Shown here: one piece after another, positions 1 to 8,164 of the stretch
How the letters are laid out: every line of letters begins with the position of its first letter
How positions within the stretch are numbered: the stretch's first letter is position 1
Assembly (NCBI GenBank): GCA_030697555.1
Contig: JAUYPV010000115.1
Location: forward strand, 1-64,000
Length of the DNA: 64,000 nucleotides
Direction of reading: 5' to 3'
From: Hyphomonadaceae bacterium
GTDB taxonomy: Bacteria; Pseudomonadota; Alphaproteobacteria; Caulobacterales; Hyphomonadaceae
Notes under the pieces: generated by a model
Told to the model about the DNA's origin: nothing
What the model saw: only the letters and a program-made list of their open reading frames with translations
Databases searched by the model: none
Program-made: the position numbers and the translations under genes

Positions 1-240
1 GAGGACGTGCTCGGCGTCCGCGACCATGGCTTCCGTTTTGGCGCGGGCGTCTGGGTAGTCCGCCAGCCATTGAAGGCTTGCCTCGTCGTCGATCACGCGC
101 ACGGCCACCCGCAGGAAGTAGCCGAGGCGATGGGCGTACCACAGCATCGGCGCAAGCCTGCTGAGGAGCCAGAAGATGATATCGGTCAGCGTCACGCGTT
201 GATTATCCGCCGGGTTCGGACCCAGCAGGATAACTTGCAC
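1..240 (-). CDS. Unidentified protein, N-terminal part only (cut by window edge)
   Basis: An open frame of 80 codons on the minus strand runs off the left edge. If it begins at the GTG at 240 the protein starts VQVILLGPNPADNQR and continues through a hydrophobic stretch (TDIIFWLLSRLAPMLWYAHR) to an acidic, alanine-rich end. I do not recognise the family. There is no clear Shine-Dalgarno before the GTG, and the frame stays open further upstream without an ATG, so the start is uncertain. The opposite strand is also open here but reads as low-complexity, arginine-rich sequence, which is why I prefer this strand. Confidence 0.4.
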   Translation of the reverse strand, partial: MQVILLGPNPADNQRVTLTDIIFWLLSRLAPMLWYAHRLGYFLRVAVRVIDDEASLQWLADYPDARAKTEAMVADAEHVL

Positions 241-385
241 GATTTTTTTAGGCGGGTTTTGCTGGAAAGCCGCGCAAGCCTCTGAGGGACAAGCGAATCT
301 TTTTTCCAAAAAACTTTCGGCGCGCGTCCTTAACCTGCGGATTTGAGCTGTTTTGTCCCCCGATTCCGTACAGTCGCCGGGTTGC

Positions 386-473
386 GTGGGGTGCATGGAG
401 CGGAGCGGGAAGGCGCCATCGCGCCACGTCCCGCGAAAGAGGGTGCATTCCCGCTTCGCTCCATGCACCCTAC
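386..473. repeat. Imperfect inverted repeat, 26-bp arms
   Basis: Bases 386-411 and 448-473 are inverted copies of each other with two mismatches; the core is GTGCATGGAGCG. They are separated by about 36 bases. The element lies just beyond the spoVR stop codon at 490, so it could act as a transcript end or be a REP-like repeat of this genome. The rest of 241-489 shows no gene. Confidence 0.6.
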
Positions 474-489
474 GGGTTCGAGTTGTCCC

Positions 490-2085
490 TCACGCGAACG
501 GCCGCATCGGTTCGGCCTTGTGCTCGGCGTAGACGGTTTCGTCGTCGCTTTCGACGAGCCGGACTTCATAGCCCCAGAGGTCGGCCAGGTGCTGCAGCAC
601 GCGGTCGGCGTCTTTCTCCTCCAGCGTCACGCCGTCGAGGACGTGGTGGCGCAGCTCAAGCCTGCGATCGCCGGTGAGGTCGACATCGACGATCTGGATA
701 TCGGCATCGCGCCGCGCGACGTCGTACTGCCGCGCAAGGGCGCGCCGCACATTGCGATAGCCGCGCTCGTCGTGGATGGCGGCGACCTCCATTTCGTCCT
801 CGTCATGGTCGTCGACAAGCTGGAAGAGGCCCATCTTTCTGATCACATGAGGGGACAGGTATTGCGAGATGACGCTCTCGTCCCGGAAGTTGGCCCAGAC
901 TTCCCTGAGCGTGCCATAGGCGTCGCCATTGCCGGCGATATCCGGGAACCATTCGCGGTCCTCGTCCATCGGCGTCAGCGCGATGCGTTCGATGTCCTGC
1001 ATCATCGCGAAGCCGAGCGCATAGGGATTGATGCCGGAGAAACGGCGGTCGTCGAAATCCGGCTGCATCACCACGCTGGTGTGCGAGTGCAGGAATTCCA
1101 GGAAGGCGCCGTCGTCGATCTGACCCTTCTCGTGCAGCCGCGTCATGATGCGGTGGTGGGTATAGCAGGCGCAGCCCTCGTTCATCATCTTGGTCTGGCG
1201 CTGCGGATAGAAATACTGCGCGATGAGGCGGACAATGCGCAGGATCTCGCGCTGCCAGCCCTGCAGCTTGGGCGCGGTCTTCTCGAGGAAGTAGAGAAGG
1301 TTCTCTTCCGGCAGGCGCAGGATGGCCTTGCGGCGCTCCTCGTCCGATTTCTTCTTCGACATGGGCTTCTTGCCCTTGCCTTGCGGCACGGTGCGCCAGA
1401 GATCGTTGAACAGAGCCTCGCCATGCGCACGGCGTTCCTGCTCGCGGATCTGCTCGCTGCGCAGGTCCATCGAACGCTTGCCCGGATAGCGGTGGATACC
1501 GTGACTCTGCAGGGCGTGGGCGGCGTCGATCAGGCGCTCCACCGCCTCGATGCCGTAACGCTCCTCGCATTTGGCGATGTAGCTCTTGGCGAAAGAGAGA
1601 TAATCCGCGATGCCGCTCGCGTCGGTCCACTGCTTGAAGACGTAGTTGTTCTTGAAGAAGTGGTTGTGGCCCATGGCGGCGTGGGCCAGGACCAGCGTCT
1701 GCATCGTCGCGGAGTTCTCCTCCATGATGTAGCAGATGCACGGGTCCGAATTGATGACGATCTCATAGGCCAGCCCCTGCCAGCCCTTGTTGTACATCAT
1801 CTGGTTGCGCGCGAAATCCTTGCCGAAGCTCCAGTGCTTGTAGAACAGCGGCATGCCGACGCTGGAATAGGCATCCAGCATCTGCTCGGACGTGATCACC
1901 TCGATCTGCGTCCTGTAAGTGTCGAGCCCCATCTCGTTCTCGCCGATGTCGCGCACGGCGTCGAAGATCCGGCCTAGCGTTTCGAAATTCCAGTCCGGGC
2001 CGCTGTAAAGCAGCGAGGAGGATGCTGCCGCGGGCGCTGGGATAATCCGCGACTTTGGCTTGCGGGTGACGATCGCATCGCTCAT
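490..2085 (-). CDS. spoVR: SpoVR/YcgB family protein
   Basis: A 531-residue protein of the SpoVR (YcgB) family, cytoplasmic and of unknown biochemical function. The family signature is clear at about residues 122-150, where MEENSATMQT is followed by AHAAMGHNHFFKNNY; the length is slightly above the usual 500-510. Its ATG overlaps the yeaH stop by four bases (ATGA), so the two are translationally coupled. It is the last gene of the prkA-yeaH-spoVR operon, an arrangement seen in many proteobacteria where the genes are tied to starvation or stress responses (family knowledge, not shown here). Confidence 0.95.
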   Translation of the reverse strand: MSDAIVTRKPKSRIIPAPAAASSSLLYSGPDWNFETLGRIFDAVRDIGENEMGLDTYRTQIEVITSEQMLDAYSSVGMPLFYKHWSFGKDFARNQMMYNKGWQGLAYEIVINSDPCICYIMEENSATMQTLVLAHAAMGHNHFFKNNYVFKQWTDASGIADYLSFAKSYIAKCEERYGIEAVERLIDAAHALQSHGIHRYPGKRSMDLRSEQIREQERRAHGEALFNDLWRTVPQGKGKKPMSKKKSDEERRKAILRLPEENLLYFLEKTAPKLQGWQREILRIVRLIAQYFYPQRQTKMMNEGCACYTHHRIMTRLHEKGQIDDGAFLEFLHSHTSVVMQPDFDDRRFSGINPYALGFAMMQDIERIALTPMDEDREWFPDIAGNGDAYGTLREVWANFRDESVISQYLSPHVIRKMGLFQLVDDHDEDEMEVAAIHDERGYRNVRRALARQYDVARRDADIQIVDVDLTGDRRLELRHHVLDGVTLEEKDADRVLQHLADLWGYEVRLVESDDETVYAEHKAEPMRPFA

Positions 2086-3362
2086 GCCGCAACTCCCGGC
2101 TTGGCTTCGAACAATTCACGGAACACTGGATAGATATCGCGCCGGTGGCTCACTTTACGCATCGCCATGCGTTCGTCGCTGGAGGCGACCAACTCGTAGG
2201 CGCGCCACAGCGAGGAGGCCTCGCCGCCGCCATCGTCCTTGGCGTGGCCGACTTCCAGGTAGGCGTAGTACTGGCACAGGGGCAGGATCGCGGTCTTCAA
2301 CAGGGCGATGGTGTTCTGGTTGTCCATCGGCAGGTTATCGCCGTCGCTGGCCTGCGCCGAATAGATGTTCCACTGGTTGGCCGGATAGCGGTCCTGGACG
2401 ATGCGGGCCATCTCCTCCAGCGCCGTCGACACCACCGTTCCGCCGGACTCGCGTGAGTGGAAGAAGGTGTCCTCGTCCACTTCCTTGGCCTCGTGGGTAT
2501 GGCGGATGAACACCACGTCGACGCGCTTGTAACGTCGCTTCAGGAACAGGTAGAGCAGCGAGTAGAACCGCTTGGCGAGATCCTTCATGTGCTCGTCCAT
2601 CGAGCCGGACACGTCCATCAGGCAGAACATCACCGCCCGGGCAACGGGCCGGGGAACCTGGTCGAAGCGCCGGTAGCGCACGTCGAACGGGTCGATGAAG
2701 GGCACCAGCCGCATCCTGCGGTTCTTGCGCGCCAGCTCCTCGCGTAGTTCGGCGACCTTCTCGTCGTGGCCGCCTTCGTCGTCCAGCTTCTCGATCTCGG
2801 CTTCCAGCGCCGCCATCTCCTCGGGCTTCGGCCTTCCAAGCGCGATGCGGCGCGACAGCGAATTGCGCATGGTCCGTGCGACCGACAGCGCCGCCGGCGG
2901 ACCGGATGACCGGTAGCCCGCCCGCACAGGCTGGCTTTCCTCGACGCCCATCACCTGGCGCTTGGCAAGGTCCGGCAGTTCGAGGTCTTCGAGAAACAGA
3001 TCGAGGAATTCCTCGTCCGACAGGGCGAAGCGGAAATCGTCCTCGCCCTCGCCATCGGCCGAGGCCCCGCCGCCGCCGTCCTCGTCTTCAGGACGCGCGA
3101 TGGTGTCGCCTTCGACATACTTCTTGTTGCCGGGCAGCACATGTTCGCGCGAGCCGCCAACGCTCCCGCGCCGCAGCGTCGGCTCGCGTACGCCATCGGC
3201 CGGCACGACGATATCGCCGCCCTTTTCGACATCCTTGATCGAGCGCTTGGCCGAAGCCTCCCGTACGGCCCGCCGCACCAGCGCACGGGCTCGCCGGATG
3301 AATCGCTGGCGGTTCGCCAGCGACTTGCCTCCCGGGTCCCGACGTCGGTCGATGATGTTCAT
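2082..3362 (-). CDS. yeaH: YeaH/YhbH family protein (DUF444, vWA-like)
   Basis: A 426-residue DUF444 protein. The N-terminal half is basic and then strongly acidic/glycine-rich (about 92-112). The C-terminal half carries a von Willebrand A-type metal site with the motif DVSGSM at 250-255. The start at 3362 has an AGGA ribosome site five bases upstream. It lies 33 bases after prkA and overlaps spoVR by four bases. In enteric bacteria YeaH is encoded beside the kinase YeaG/PrkA, and the two are thought to work together in adaptation to nitrogen starvation and stress; that role is inferred here from homology and context. Confidence 0.95.
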   Translation of the reverse strand: MNIIDRRRDPGGKSLANRQRFIRRARALVRRAVREASAKRSIKDVEKGGDIVVPADGVREPTLRRGSVGGSREHVLPGNKKYVEGDTIARPEDEDGGGGASADGEGEDDFRFALSDEEFLDLFLEDLELPDLAKRQVMGVEESQPVRAGYRSSGPPAALSVARTMRNSLSRRIALGRPKPEEMAALEAEIEKLDDEGGHDEKVAELREELARKNRRMRLVPFIDPFDVRYRRFDQVPRPVARAVMFCLMDVSGSMDEHMKDLAKRFYSLLYLFLKRRYKRVDVVFIRHTHEAKEVDEDTFFHSRESGGTVVSTALEEMARIVQDRYPANQWNIYSAQASDGDNLPMDNQNTIALLKTAILPLCQYYAYLEVGHAKDDGGGEASSLWRAYELVASSDERMAMRKVSHRRDIYPVFRELFEAKPGVAA

Positions 3363-3395
3363 GGCGTTCCTGGGTTGTTGGGCTAGCTGGCCTGC

Positions 3396-5339
3396 CTAAC
3401 TCGCTTGCTTGACCCGCATGTACCACTCCACCAGGCGGCGAACCTGCCGCTCGGTGTACCCACGCTCCACCATCCGCTGTACGAACTCGTCGTGTTTTTT
3501 CTCGCTCTCGGTGTCCTTCTTCGATCCGAATGAAATCACCGGCAGCAGATCCTCGACCTGGCTGAACATGCGCCGCTCGATCACTTCCCGGATCTTCTCG
3601 TAGCTGGTCCACGAAGGATTGCGCCCGCCCTTGGAGTTGGCGCGCGCCCGCAGCGTGAACTTCACGACCTCGTTGCGGAAATCCTTCGGGTTCGCGATAC
3701 CGGCGGGCTTCTCGATTTTCGAGAGTTCCTGGTTGAGGAGTTCGCGGTCGAGCAGCTGCCCGGTGTCGGGATCCTTGAAGTCCTGGTCCTCGATCCACGC
3801 GTCGGCATAGTCAACATAGCGGTCGAACAGGTTCTGGCCGTAGTCGTGATAGCTCTCAAGATACGCCTTCTGGATCTCGTGGCCGATGAACTCGGCATAG
3901 CGTGGCGCGAGGTCGGCCTTGATGAACTCCAGGTACGAACCCTCGGTGTCGTCCGGGAACTGCTCGCGGCGGATCGCCTGCTCCAGCACATACATGAGGT
4001 GTACCGGATCGGCCGCGACCTCTTCCGTGTCGTGGTTGAATGTCGCCGACAGGGCCTTGAAGGCGAAGCGGGTCGAGATGCCCTCCATGCCTTCGTCGAC
4101 GCCGGCGGCGTCGCGATATTCCTGCAGCGTGCGGGCCTTGGGATCGACTTCCTTCAGGCTTTCGCCGTCATAGACGCGCATCTTGGCGAAGAGGTTGGAG
4201 TTCTCGTGCGGCTTCAGGCGTGACAGCACGGAGAAGCGCGCCATCATCTCCAGCGTGCCCGGCGCCAGCGGGGCGTCGACCAGTTCGGAGGTATGGACCA
4301 GCTTGTCGTAGATCTTGGTTTCCTCGGTCACCCGCAGCACGTATGGGACCTTGATCACGTAAATCCGGTCGATGAAGGCCTCGTTGGACTTGTTGTTCTT
4401 GAACGTGCGCCATTCGGCCTCGTTCGAGTGCGCCATCACGATGCCGGTGAACGGGATCGAGCCGATGTTTTCGGAGCCGGCGTAGTTGCCTTCCTGCGTC
4501 GCGGTCAGCAGGGGGTGCAGCATCTTGATCGGGGCCTTGAACATCTCGACGAATTCGAGAACGCCCTGGTTGGCGCGGTTGAGGCCGCCCGAATAGGAGT
4601 AGCTGTCGGGGTCCGACTGCGAGTGCATCTCCAGCTTGCGGATGTCGACCTTGCCGACCAGCGAGGAGACGTCCTGGTTGTTCTCGTCGCCCGGCTCCGT
4701 CTTGGCGATGCCGATCTGGCGCAGCCGTGACGGCTTCACCTTCGCCACCTTGAATTTGCTGATGTCGCCGCCGAACTCGTCCAGCCGCTTCAGCGCCCAC
4801 GGGCTCATCAGCCCGCTCAGGCGCCGTTTCGGAATGTTGTAGTCCTTCTGCAGTTGCTCGGCCTGCGTTTCCGGATCGAACAGCACCAGCGGGCTCTCGA
4901 AGACGGGCGAAAGATCATTGCCGGCCTTCAGCACATAGATCGGCTGGTCTTCCATCAGCGCCTTGATCCGCTCAGCCAGCGAGGACTTGCCGCCGCCCAC
5001 CGGGCCCAGCAGGTAGAGGATCTGCTTGCGCTCCTCGAGGCCCTGCGCGCCCTGGCGGAAGAAGGCGACGATGCGTTCGATCGTCTCTTCCATGCCGTAG
5101 AATTCGGAGAAGCGCGGATAGGCGCGGATGGTGCGGTTGGAGTGGATGCGCCCCAGCCTCGAGTCGCGCGACGTGTCGACCATCTCCGGCTCGCCGATCG
5201 CCGCCAGCAGCCTTTCGTGCGGACCTGCGTACATCAGCGGATCCTTGCGGCAGCCTTCTAGATACTCGGCCACGGTCATCACCGTCTCGCGACGGGTCTC
5301 GTAGGCCTTGGTGTAGCTGTCGAATAGATCGCGCGACAT
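3396..5339 (-). CDS. prkA: PrkA family serine protein kinase (YeaG)
   Basis: A 647-residue PrkA protein with an N-terminal AAA-type ATPase domain (Walker A GPVGGGKSS at 112-120) and a C-terminal PrkA domain. I start it at MSRDLFDSY (5339) because GGGAG sits seven bases upstream; the frame opens 11 codons earlier without a ribosome site. It heads the prkA-yeaH-spoVR operon. PrkA homologues have been reported as serine kinases and, for some, as ATP-dependent proteases; which applies here cannot be told from sequence. I searched the 5' region for an EcfG promoter and did not find a convincing one. Confidence 0.95.
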   Translation of the reverse strand: MSRDLFDSYTKAYETRRETVMTVAEYLEGCRKDPLMYAGPHERLLAAIGEPEMVDTSRDSRLGRIHSNRTIRAYPRFSEFYGMEETIERIVAFFRQGAQGLEERKQILYLLGPVGGGKSSLAERIKALMEDQPIYVLKAGNDLSPVFESPLVLFDPETQAEQLQKDYNIPKRRLSGLMSPWALKRLDEFGGDISKFKVAKVKPSRLRQIGIAKTEPGDENNQDVSSLVGKVDIRKLEMHSQSDPDSYSYSGGLNRANQGVLEFVEMFKAPIKMLHPLLTATQEGNYAGSENIGSIPFTGIVMAHSNEAEWRTFKNNKSNEAFIDRIYVIKVPYVLRVTEETKIYDKLVHTSELVDAPLAPGTLEMMARFSVLSRLKPHENSNLFAKMRVYDGESLKEVDPKARTLQEYRDAAGVDEGMEGISTRFAFKALSATFNHDTEEVAADPVHLMYVLEQAIRREQFPDDTEGSYLEFIKADLAPRYAEFIGHEIQKAYLESYHDYGQNLFDRYVDYADAWIEDQDFKDPDTGQLLDRELLNQELSKIEKPAGIANPKDFRNEVVKFTLRARANSKGGRNPSWTSYEKIREVIERRMFSQVEDLLPVISFGSKKDTESEKKHDEFVQRMVERGYTERQVRRLVEWYMRVKQAS

Positions 5340-5708
5340 CGTTGCTCCCATTTCCGCCCGGCGAAGGGTCAAGAGGCACGTGTAAGAGGCCCGCCCGCGT
5401 CGGCTTCGCTGTCGAGCCGTCCGTAGTTCCTCTCAGGCTGCACCCTTTCGGGGAGCGCGTCTGCCACGTAGCGGGTGCGGCGACGCTACCCCGGTGGTGC
5501 GATGAGGAACCTTCTCCTCAAATGTCGGCGCCAGTGCGACGAATTGAAGAGCTCGACTGCTCTAACTTTCCCCGACGCATGAATCAGAAATATAGAAGAA
5601 TCCGGCCTTTGGCTCCACCCTCATCATCAAGTTGAAGTAACTTGGCGCTGCTGTTCGCCCATCGTGATGTATGTGACACACAGCTTGCGCCTTGATCGTG
5701 CAGGGGCA
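5340..5708. other. 369-base intergenic region upstream of prkA
   Basis: No coding sequence is supported here. It must hold the promoter of prkA-yeaH-spoVR, read on the minus strand. A GGAAC occurs on that strand near 5430 but no CGTT follows at 16-17 bases. A short hairpin (GAGGAACC... with its inverse) lies near 5500. The right end leads into the decayed topoisomerase fragment. Confidence 0.5.
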
Positions 5709-6036
5709 TCACTTTTCCGCCTTGCGCTTGAGCAGCCGCAGCAGCGCGGTTTCGCCGCGGGCTAATCCTACCCTTTGCGGCCCCGTGAACAGCCATGCGA
5801 CATCGAAATCCTGGTCCGTGAACGCTCCCTGAACCAATGGGTGCAGATAGCCCCCTTGCCACGGTTGGCGTGTTGGCGAGGAATTTGGCGCTCTCAGCGG
5901 TCGACTGCTTGAGCGCGGCTTTGCGCGACGACAGCATGCCCGTCGCCGCCTCCCGCGGCGCGCCTGCCACAATTGGGCTGGCCCGGAAGGTACGGAAATC
6001 CCTGGCGCTATCCGCACGTTCCGCCGCGCTCAGCAT
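5709..6036 (-). pseudogene. Topoisomerase IB C-terminal remnant, frameshifted and truncated
   Basis: Read on the minus strand from 6036, the frame gives MLSAAERADSARDFRTFRAS and later KFLANTPTVAR. After a run of G near 5860 the matching continuation (GGYLHPLVQGAF, ending LLKRKAEK) is in a different frame, ending at 5709. Bacterial topoisomerase IB ends with a TAKDFRTW-like block and an NTPAVxRxSYIHP-like block holding the catalytic tyrosine, and both are recognisable. One extra G in the run would restore the frame. About 200 N-terminal residues are missing because the hemerythrin gene starts right upstream. I treat it as a dead fragment; a sequencing error could explain the shift but not the truncation. 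Confidence 0.65.
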
Positions 6037-6043
6037 GTCCGCC

Positions 6044-6505
6044 TCACGCCAGTTCGCCGAGAAGTTCTTTCTTCCGGGCCAGCATCTTCTCTCCCAGCTC
6101 CTGCAGCTCCTTGCGCCCGATCAGCTCGCGCACGCGCGGAAACATCTCCTCTTCCTCCTCCTTGAGGTGGTGGAAGATGTAGTCCTTCAGCACCTTCGCC
6201 TCGCCGGAATACGCGATGCTGCTTTCGTCGGCCTTGTGCAGATCGGGAATGACCTTCTTGTCCGCCGCCCTGTGCTCTTCGATACCCTCGGCCACCATGC
6301 GGGCATCCTTGATGTCGTCGGACGCATCCAGCAGAGCTGGATAGAACAGCTCCTCCTCGATGGTGGTGTGGGCTTTCAGCTCCATCTCGATCCGCTTCAG
6401 CAGCTTCTTGCGGGTTTCGACTGCTTTTTCCGCCGTGTCGGCGAATTGCTGCGTCAGCTCGCGCAGCATTGTGTGGTCGTCGCGCAGCAACGTGATGGCG
6501 TCCAA
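6044..6505 (-). CDS. Hemerythrin HHE domain protein
   Basis: A 153-residue cytoplasmic four-helix protein. Metal-ligand-type histidines appear in RDDHTML (about 11), KAHTTIEEELFYP (about 46), EEHR (about 78) and FHHLKEEEEEMFP (about 112), the pattern of hemerythrin HHE domains that bind a di-iron centre. Such proteins are linked to oxygen, nitric oxide or iron handling; the substrate here is unknown. A strong EcfG-type promoter (6557-6582) lies about 45 bases upstream of the start, so the gene is probably induced in the general stress response. Confidence 0.92.
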   Translation of the reverse strand: MDAITLLRDDHTMLRELTQQFADTAEKAVETRKKLLKRIEMELKAHTTIEEELFYPALLDASDDIKDARMVAEGIEEHRAADKKVIPDLHKADESSIAYSGEAKVLKDYIFHHLKEEEEEMFPRVRELIGRKELQELGEKMLARKKELLGELA

Positions 6506-6556
6506 GGCTCACCTCCAGAGGGACTAAAGCTAAGGGGGAGATCGTCCCGGGCATCA

Positions 6557-6582
6557 AACGTCGCCATCGGGCGCCGGGTTCC
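6557..6582 (-). promoter_or_regulatory. EcfG-type promoter of the hemerythrin gene
   Basis: On the minus strand GGAAC (6578-6582) is followed after exactly 17 bases by CGTT (6557-6560). This matches the alphaproteobacterial EcfG/SigT consensus. The start codon at 6505 follows at a normal leader distance. Confidence 0.75.
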
Positions 6583-6588
6583 AGACAC

Positions 6589-6617
6589 AAAACCGGCGGC
6601 TCCATCGGAGCCGCCGG
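6589..6617 (-). terminator. Rho-independent terminator after the 79-residue gene
   Basis: A perfect 11-bp stem (6593-6603 with 6607-6617, loop of three bases) is followed on the minus strand by TTTTG. It lies 25 bases past the stop at 6642 and directly before the hemerythrin promoter, so it insulates the two genes. Confidence 0.8.
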
Positions 6618-6641
6618 CTTCGGATCAACTCGAATGTCCGG

Positions 6642-6881
6642 TTAGTGGCGCGTCCCGTCATAGCGCCAGACGATGTGGTCGTGGTCCTTGTCGTTTCCGG
6701 CATGCCAGGTCAGCTCGTCGTGCACACGAAGCTTCACATGGCTGCCGCTCTGCGGAAGCTCGTTGTCCGGCGTTGGCGTCTGCGGTCCCCAGCCGTGGAA
6801 GCTGTGTGGAAAGCTGTCGGTCCAGTGCTTGACGCCGAATTCGCCATCGCTTTTGGAGTCTGGGTGTTTCTGGTTCGCCAT
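6642..6881 (-). CDS. Small hydrophilic protein, unknown function
   Basis: A 79-residue, histidine- and aspartate-rich soluble protein starting MANQKHPDSKSDGEFGVKHW and ending HIVWRYDGTRH. I do not recognise a family. The start at 6881 is chosen because GAGGAG lies six bases upstream; an ATG two codons earlier would sit directly on that ribosome site. A TATTAT box is present on the minus strand near 6945. It has its own terminator and lies between the tRNA-Arg copies and the stress-linked hemerythrin gene. Confidence 0.6.
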   Translation of the reverse strand: MANQKHPDSKSDGEFGVKHWTDSFPHSFHGWGPQTPTPDNELPQSGSHVKLRVHDELTWHAGNDKDHDHIVWRYDGTRH

Positions 6882-7041
6882 TGTCATCTCCTCGATGCAT
6901 GGTCGCCGCCGCTGCAGGTAATGCCCGAGCGGCGCGGTTGCTATAATACGCGCGAAGGACCCTCCGGTTACACCGGCAAGAGCAGCCGTTTCCAAAAAGT
7001 GATGGGGAAAGCAGGCCGGCGCTACTGGCGGCATGAAACGC

Positions 7042-7172
7042 TGGCGACTCCGGCAGGACTTGAACCTGCAACCACCCGCTTAGAAGGCGGGTGCGTTCGT
7101 CGCTTGATTTGGTCCCCCGGACCAAATCATCCGCTGCGCGGACCACTCCTCACCCAGTTGAGCTACTCAGTG
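7042..7172 (-). pseudogene. Degenerate tRNA-Arg(UCU) copy interrupted by a palindromic insert
   Basis: Bases 7051-7094 are identical over 44 bases to 7190-7233 in the intact tRNA-Arg next door: anticodon arm, T arm and part of the acceptor, with CCA encoded at 7042-7044. The D-arm half (CAGTTGAGCTAC) is present at 7155-7166. Between the halves sits an insert of about 55 bases with a perfect hairpin (GATTTGGTCC / GGACCAAATC) and a second small hairpin. The 5' acceptor strand pairs in only about four of seven positions, so this copy is probably not functional. Confidence 0.7.
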
Positions 7173-7180
7173 GTCAAGAT

Positions 7181-7257
7181 TGGCGATCCCGGCAGGACTT
7201 GAACCTGCAACCACCCGCTTAGAAGGCGGGTGCTCTATCCAGTTGAGCTACGGGATC
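7181..7257 (-). tRNA. tRNA-Arg (anticodon UCU)
   Basis: A complete cloverleaf on the minus strand. The acceptor GATCCCG pairs with CGGGATC, the D arm is GCTC/GAGC, and the anticodon stem CCCGC/GCGGG encloses the loop CTTCTAA, giving UCU. CCA is encoded at 7181-7183. A broken copy follows immediately downstream. Confidence 0.97.
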
Positions 7258-7310
7258 AGAACCACGCGGAAACGATTTATGCGGCTTTGGCTGGCGGCGC
7301 CAGCGAGAGC

Positions 7311-7616
7311 CTAGTGCGTCCAGGGACGTCTTCGGCCGGCGGCGAAGTTGTCGGCATAGGCCTTGATGACGCGTTTCGGCTCGCGGGTTTCGGTGACCTG
7401 GAACGGGATGCCTTCCCGCCTGGCGAACTCGATCGCTTCCTCGCGGGTATCGAAATACATGCGGAGCTGCGAGTTGGTGTCGGCATTGCTGATCCAGCCC
7501 ATAAGCGGGTCGACCGTGCGCGGGGTCTCGCTCTCGAACTCGAGCAGCCATTCCTGGCTCTTTGCCTGGCCGGACTGCATGGCGTTCCGGGCGGGGCGAT
7601 AGATCTTGGCCAGCAT
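7311..7616 (-). CDS. NADH dehydrogenase accessory subunit (ETC complex I, NDUFS4-like)
   Basis: A 101-residue protein of the 'ETC complex I subunit conserved region' family, the bacterial counterpart of the mitochondrial 18 kDa (NDUFS4) accessory subunit of NADH:ubiquinone oxidoreductase. It starts MLAKIYRPARNAMQSG, has the family core ending WISNADTNSQLRMYF, and a GGAG ribosome site eight bases before the ATG. The family is largely confined to alphaproteobacteria and mitochondria, which supports the assignment of the organism. It lies just upstream of the tRNA-Arg genes in the same direction. Confidence 0.9.
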   Translation of the reverse strand: MLAKIYRPARNAMQSGQAKSQEWLLEFESETPRTVDPLMGWISNADTNSQLRMYFDTREEAIEFARREGIPFQVTETREPKRVIKAYADNFAAGRRRPWTH

Positions 7617-7890
7617 CTAGGCTACTCCGTTGGTCGGCGCTCATTTGCCCCCAAAAGGGTGAAAACTCAACTACGCCCGCGCCCACACAGCCTCAAATTA
7701 GGCCCGTGAACCCGTCCATGCTACGACTCGCCGCGTCGGTATCGTTGAGGGCGCGCCTTCCAGCCCTCGCACAGGTCCGATCCCAGGCAAAACACGTGAT
7801 GTATAGGCAGCCATCGGCCCCGCTACCGCACGACCGGCGGAGTGAGGAACGCCAGGCCCCGCCCGAACTCGTAGTCGACGGAGCCCGATC
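7617..7890. other. 274-base intergenic region
   Basis: This lies between two divergently transcribed genes, the complex I subunit (minus) and the 89-residue protein (plus), so it must carry both promoters. I see no convincing promoter, RNA gene or repeat. Some open frames cross it, but they have no ribosome sites and no recognisable product. Confidence 0.4.
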
Positions 7891-8160
7891 ATGACCAGCC
7901 GTCTGACCACACGAACGGTGACGTTCACCAGGCCTTTCATTCTCGACGAAATCAACAGCGAACTGCCGGCCGGATCCTATACGGTCGAAACCGAGGAAGA
8001 GCCGTTGGACGGCGTGTCGTTCCTCGCCTACCGCCGCGTCTCGACCAGCTTCATCGTGCGGCCGGGCCCCGAAGTCACGGGCACGCAGATGTGGCTGATC
8101 CACCCCGATGGCCTTGCCGCCGCGCTGGAGCGCGACCGGGAGACGGCGCCTGCGGGTTGA
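7891..8160 (+). CDS. Conserved small protein, unknown function
   Basis: An 89-residue soluble protein starting MTSRLTTRTVTFTRPFILD, with an acidic middle (about 36-46) and ending near IHPDGLAAALERDRE. Similar short proteins with a 'rPF.LdgvdgelPaGtY.vetdeE' pattern occur in many alphaproteobacteria, but I know of no function. It ends four bases from the convergent ecfG stop codon. Confidence 0.65.
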   Translation: MTSRLTTRTVTFTRPFILDEINSELPAGSYTVETEEEPLDGVSFLAYRRVSTSFIVRPGPEVTGTQMWLIHPDGLAAALERDRETAPAG

Positions 8161-8164
8161 ACGC

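Noticed and set aside
343-1977. Plus-strand 544-codon open frame opposite spoVR
   Set aside because: It is the antisense of spoVR; its translation is rich in Val, Leu, Arg and His and has no domain, ribosome site or homologue I know.
5340-5708. EcfG promoter for prkA-yeaH-spoVR
   Set aside because: A GGAAC exists on the minus strand near 5428-5432 but no CGTT follows at 16-17 bases.
7089-7150. Group I intron in the tRNA-Arg copy
   Set aside because: The insert is about 55 bases with simple hairpins; group I introns in tRNAs are several hundred bases with a conserved core.
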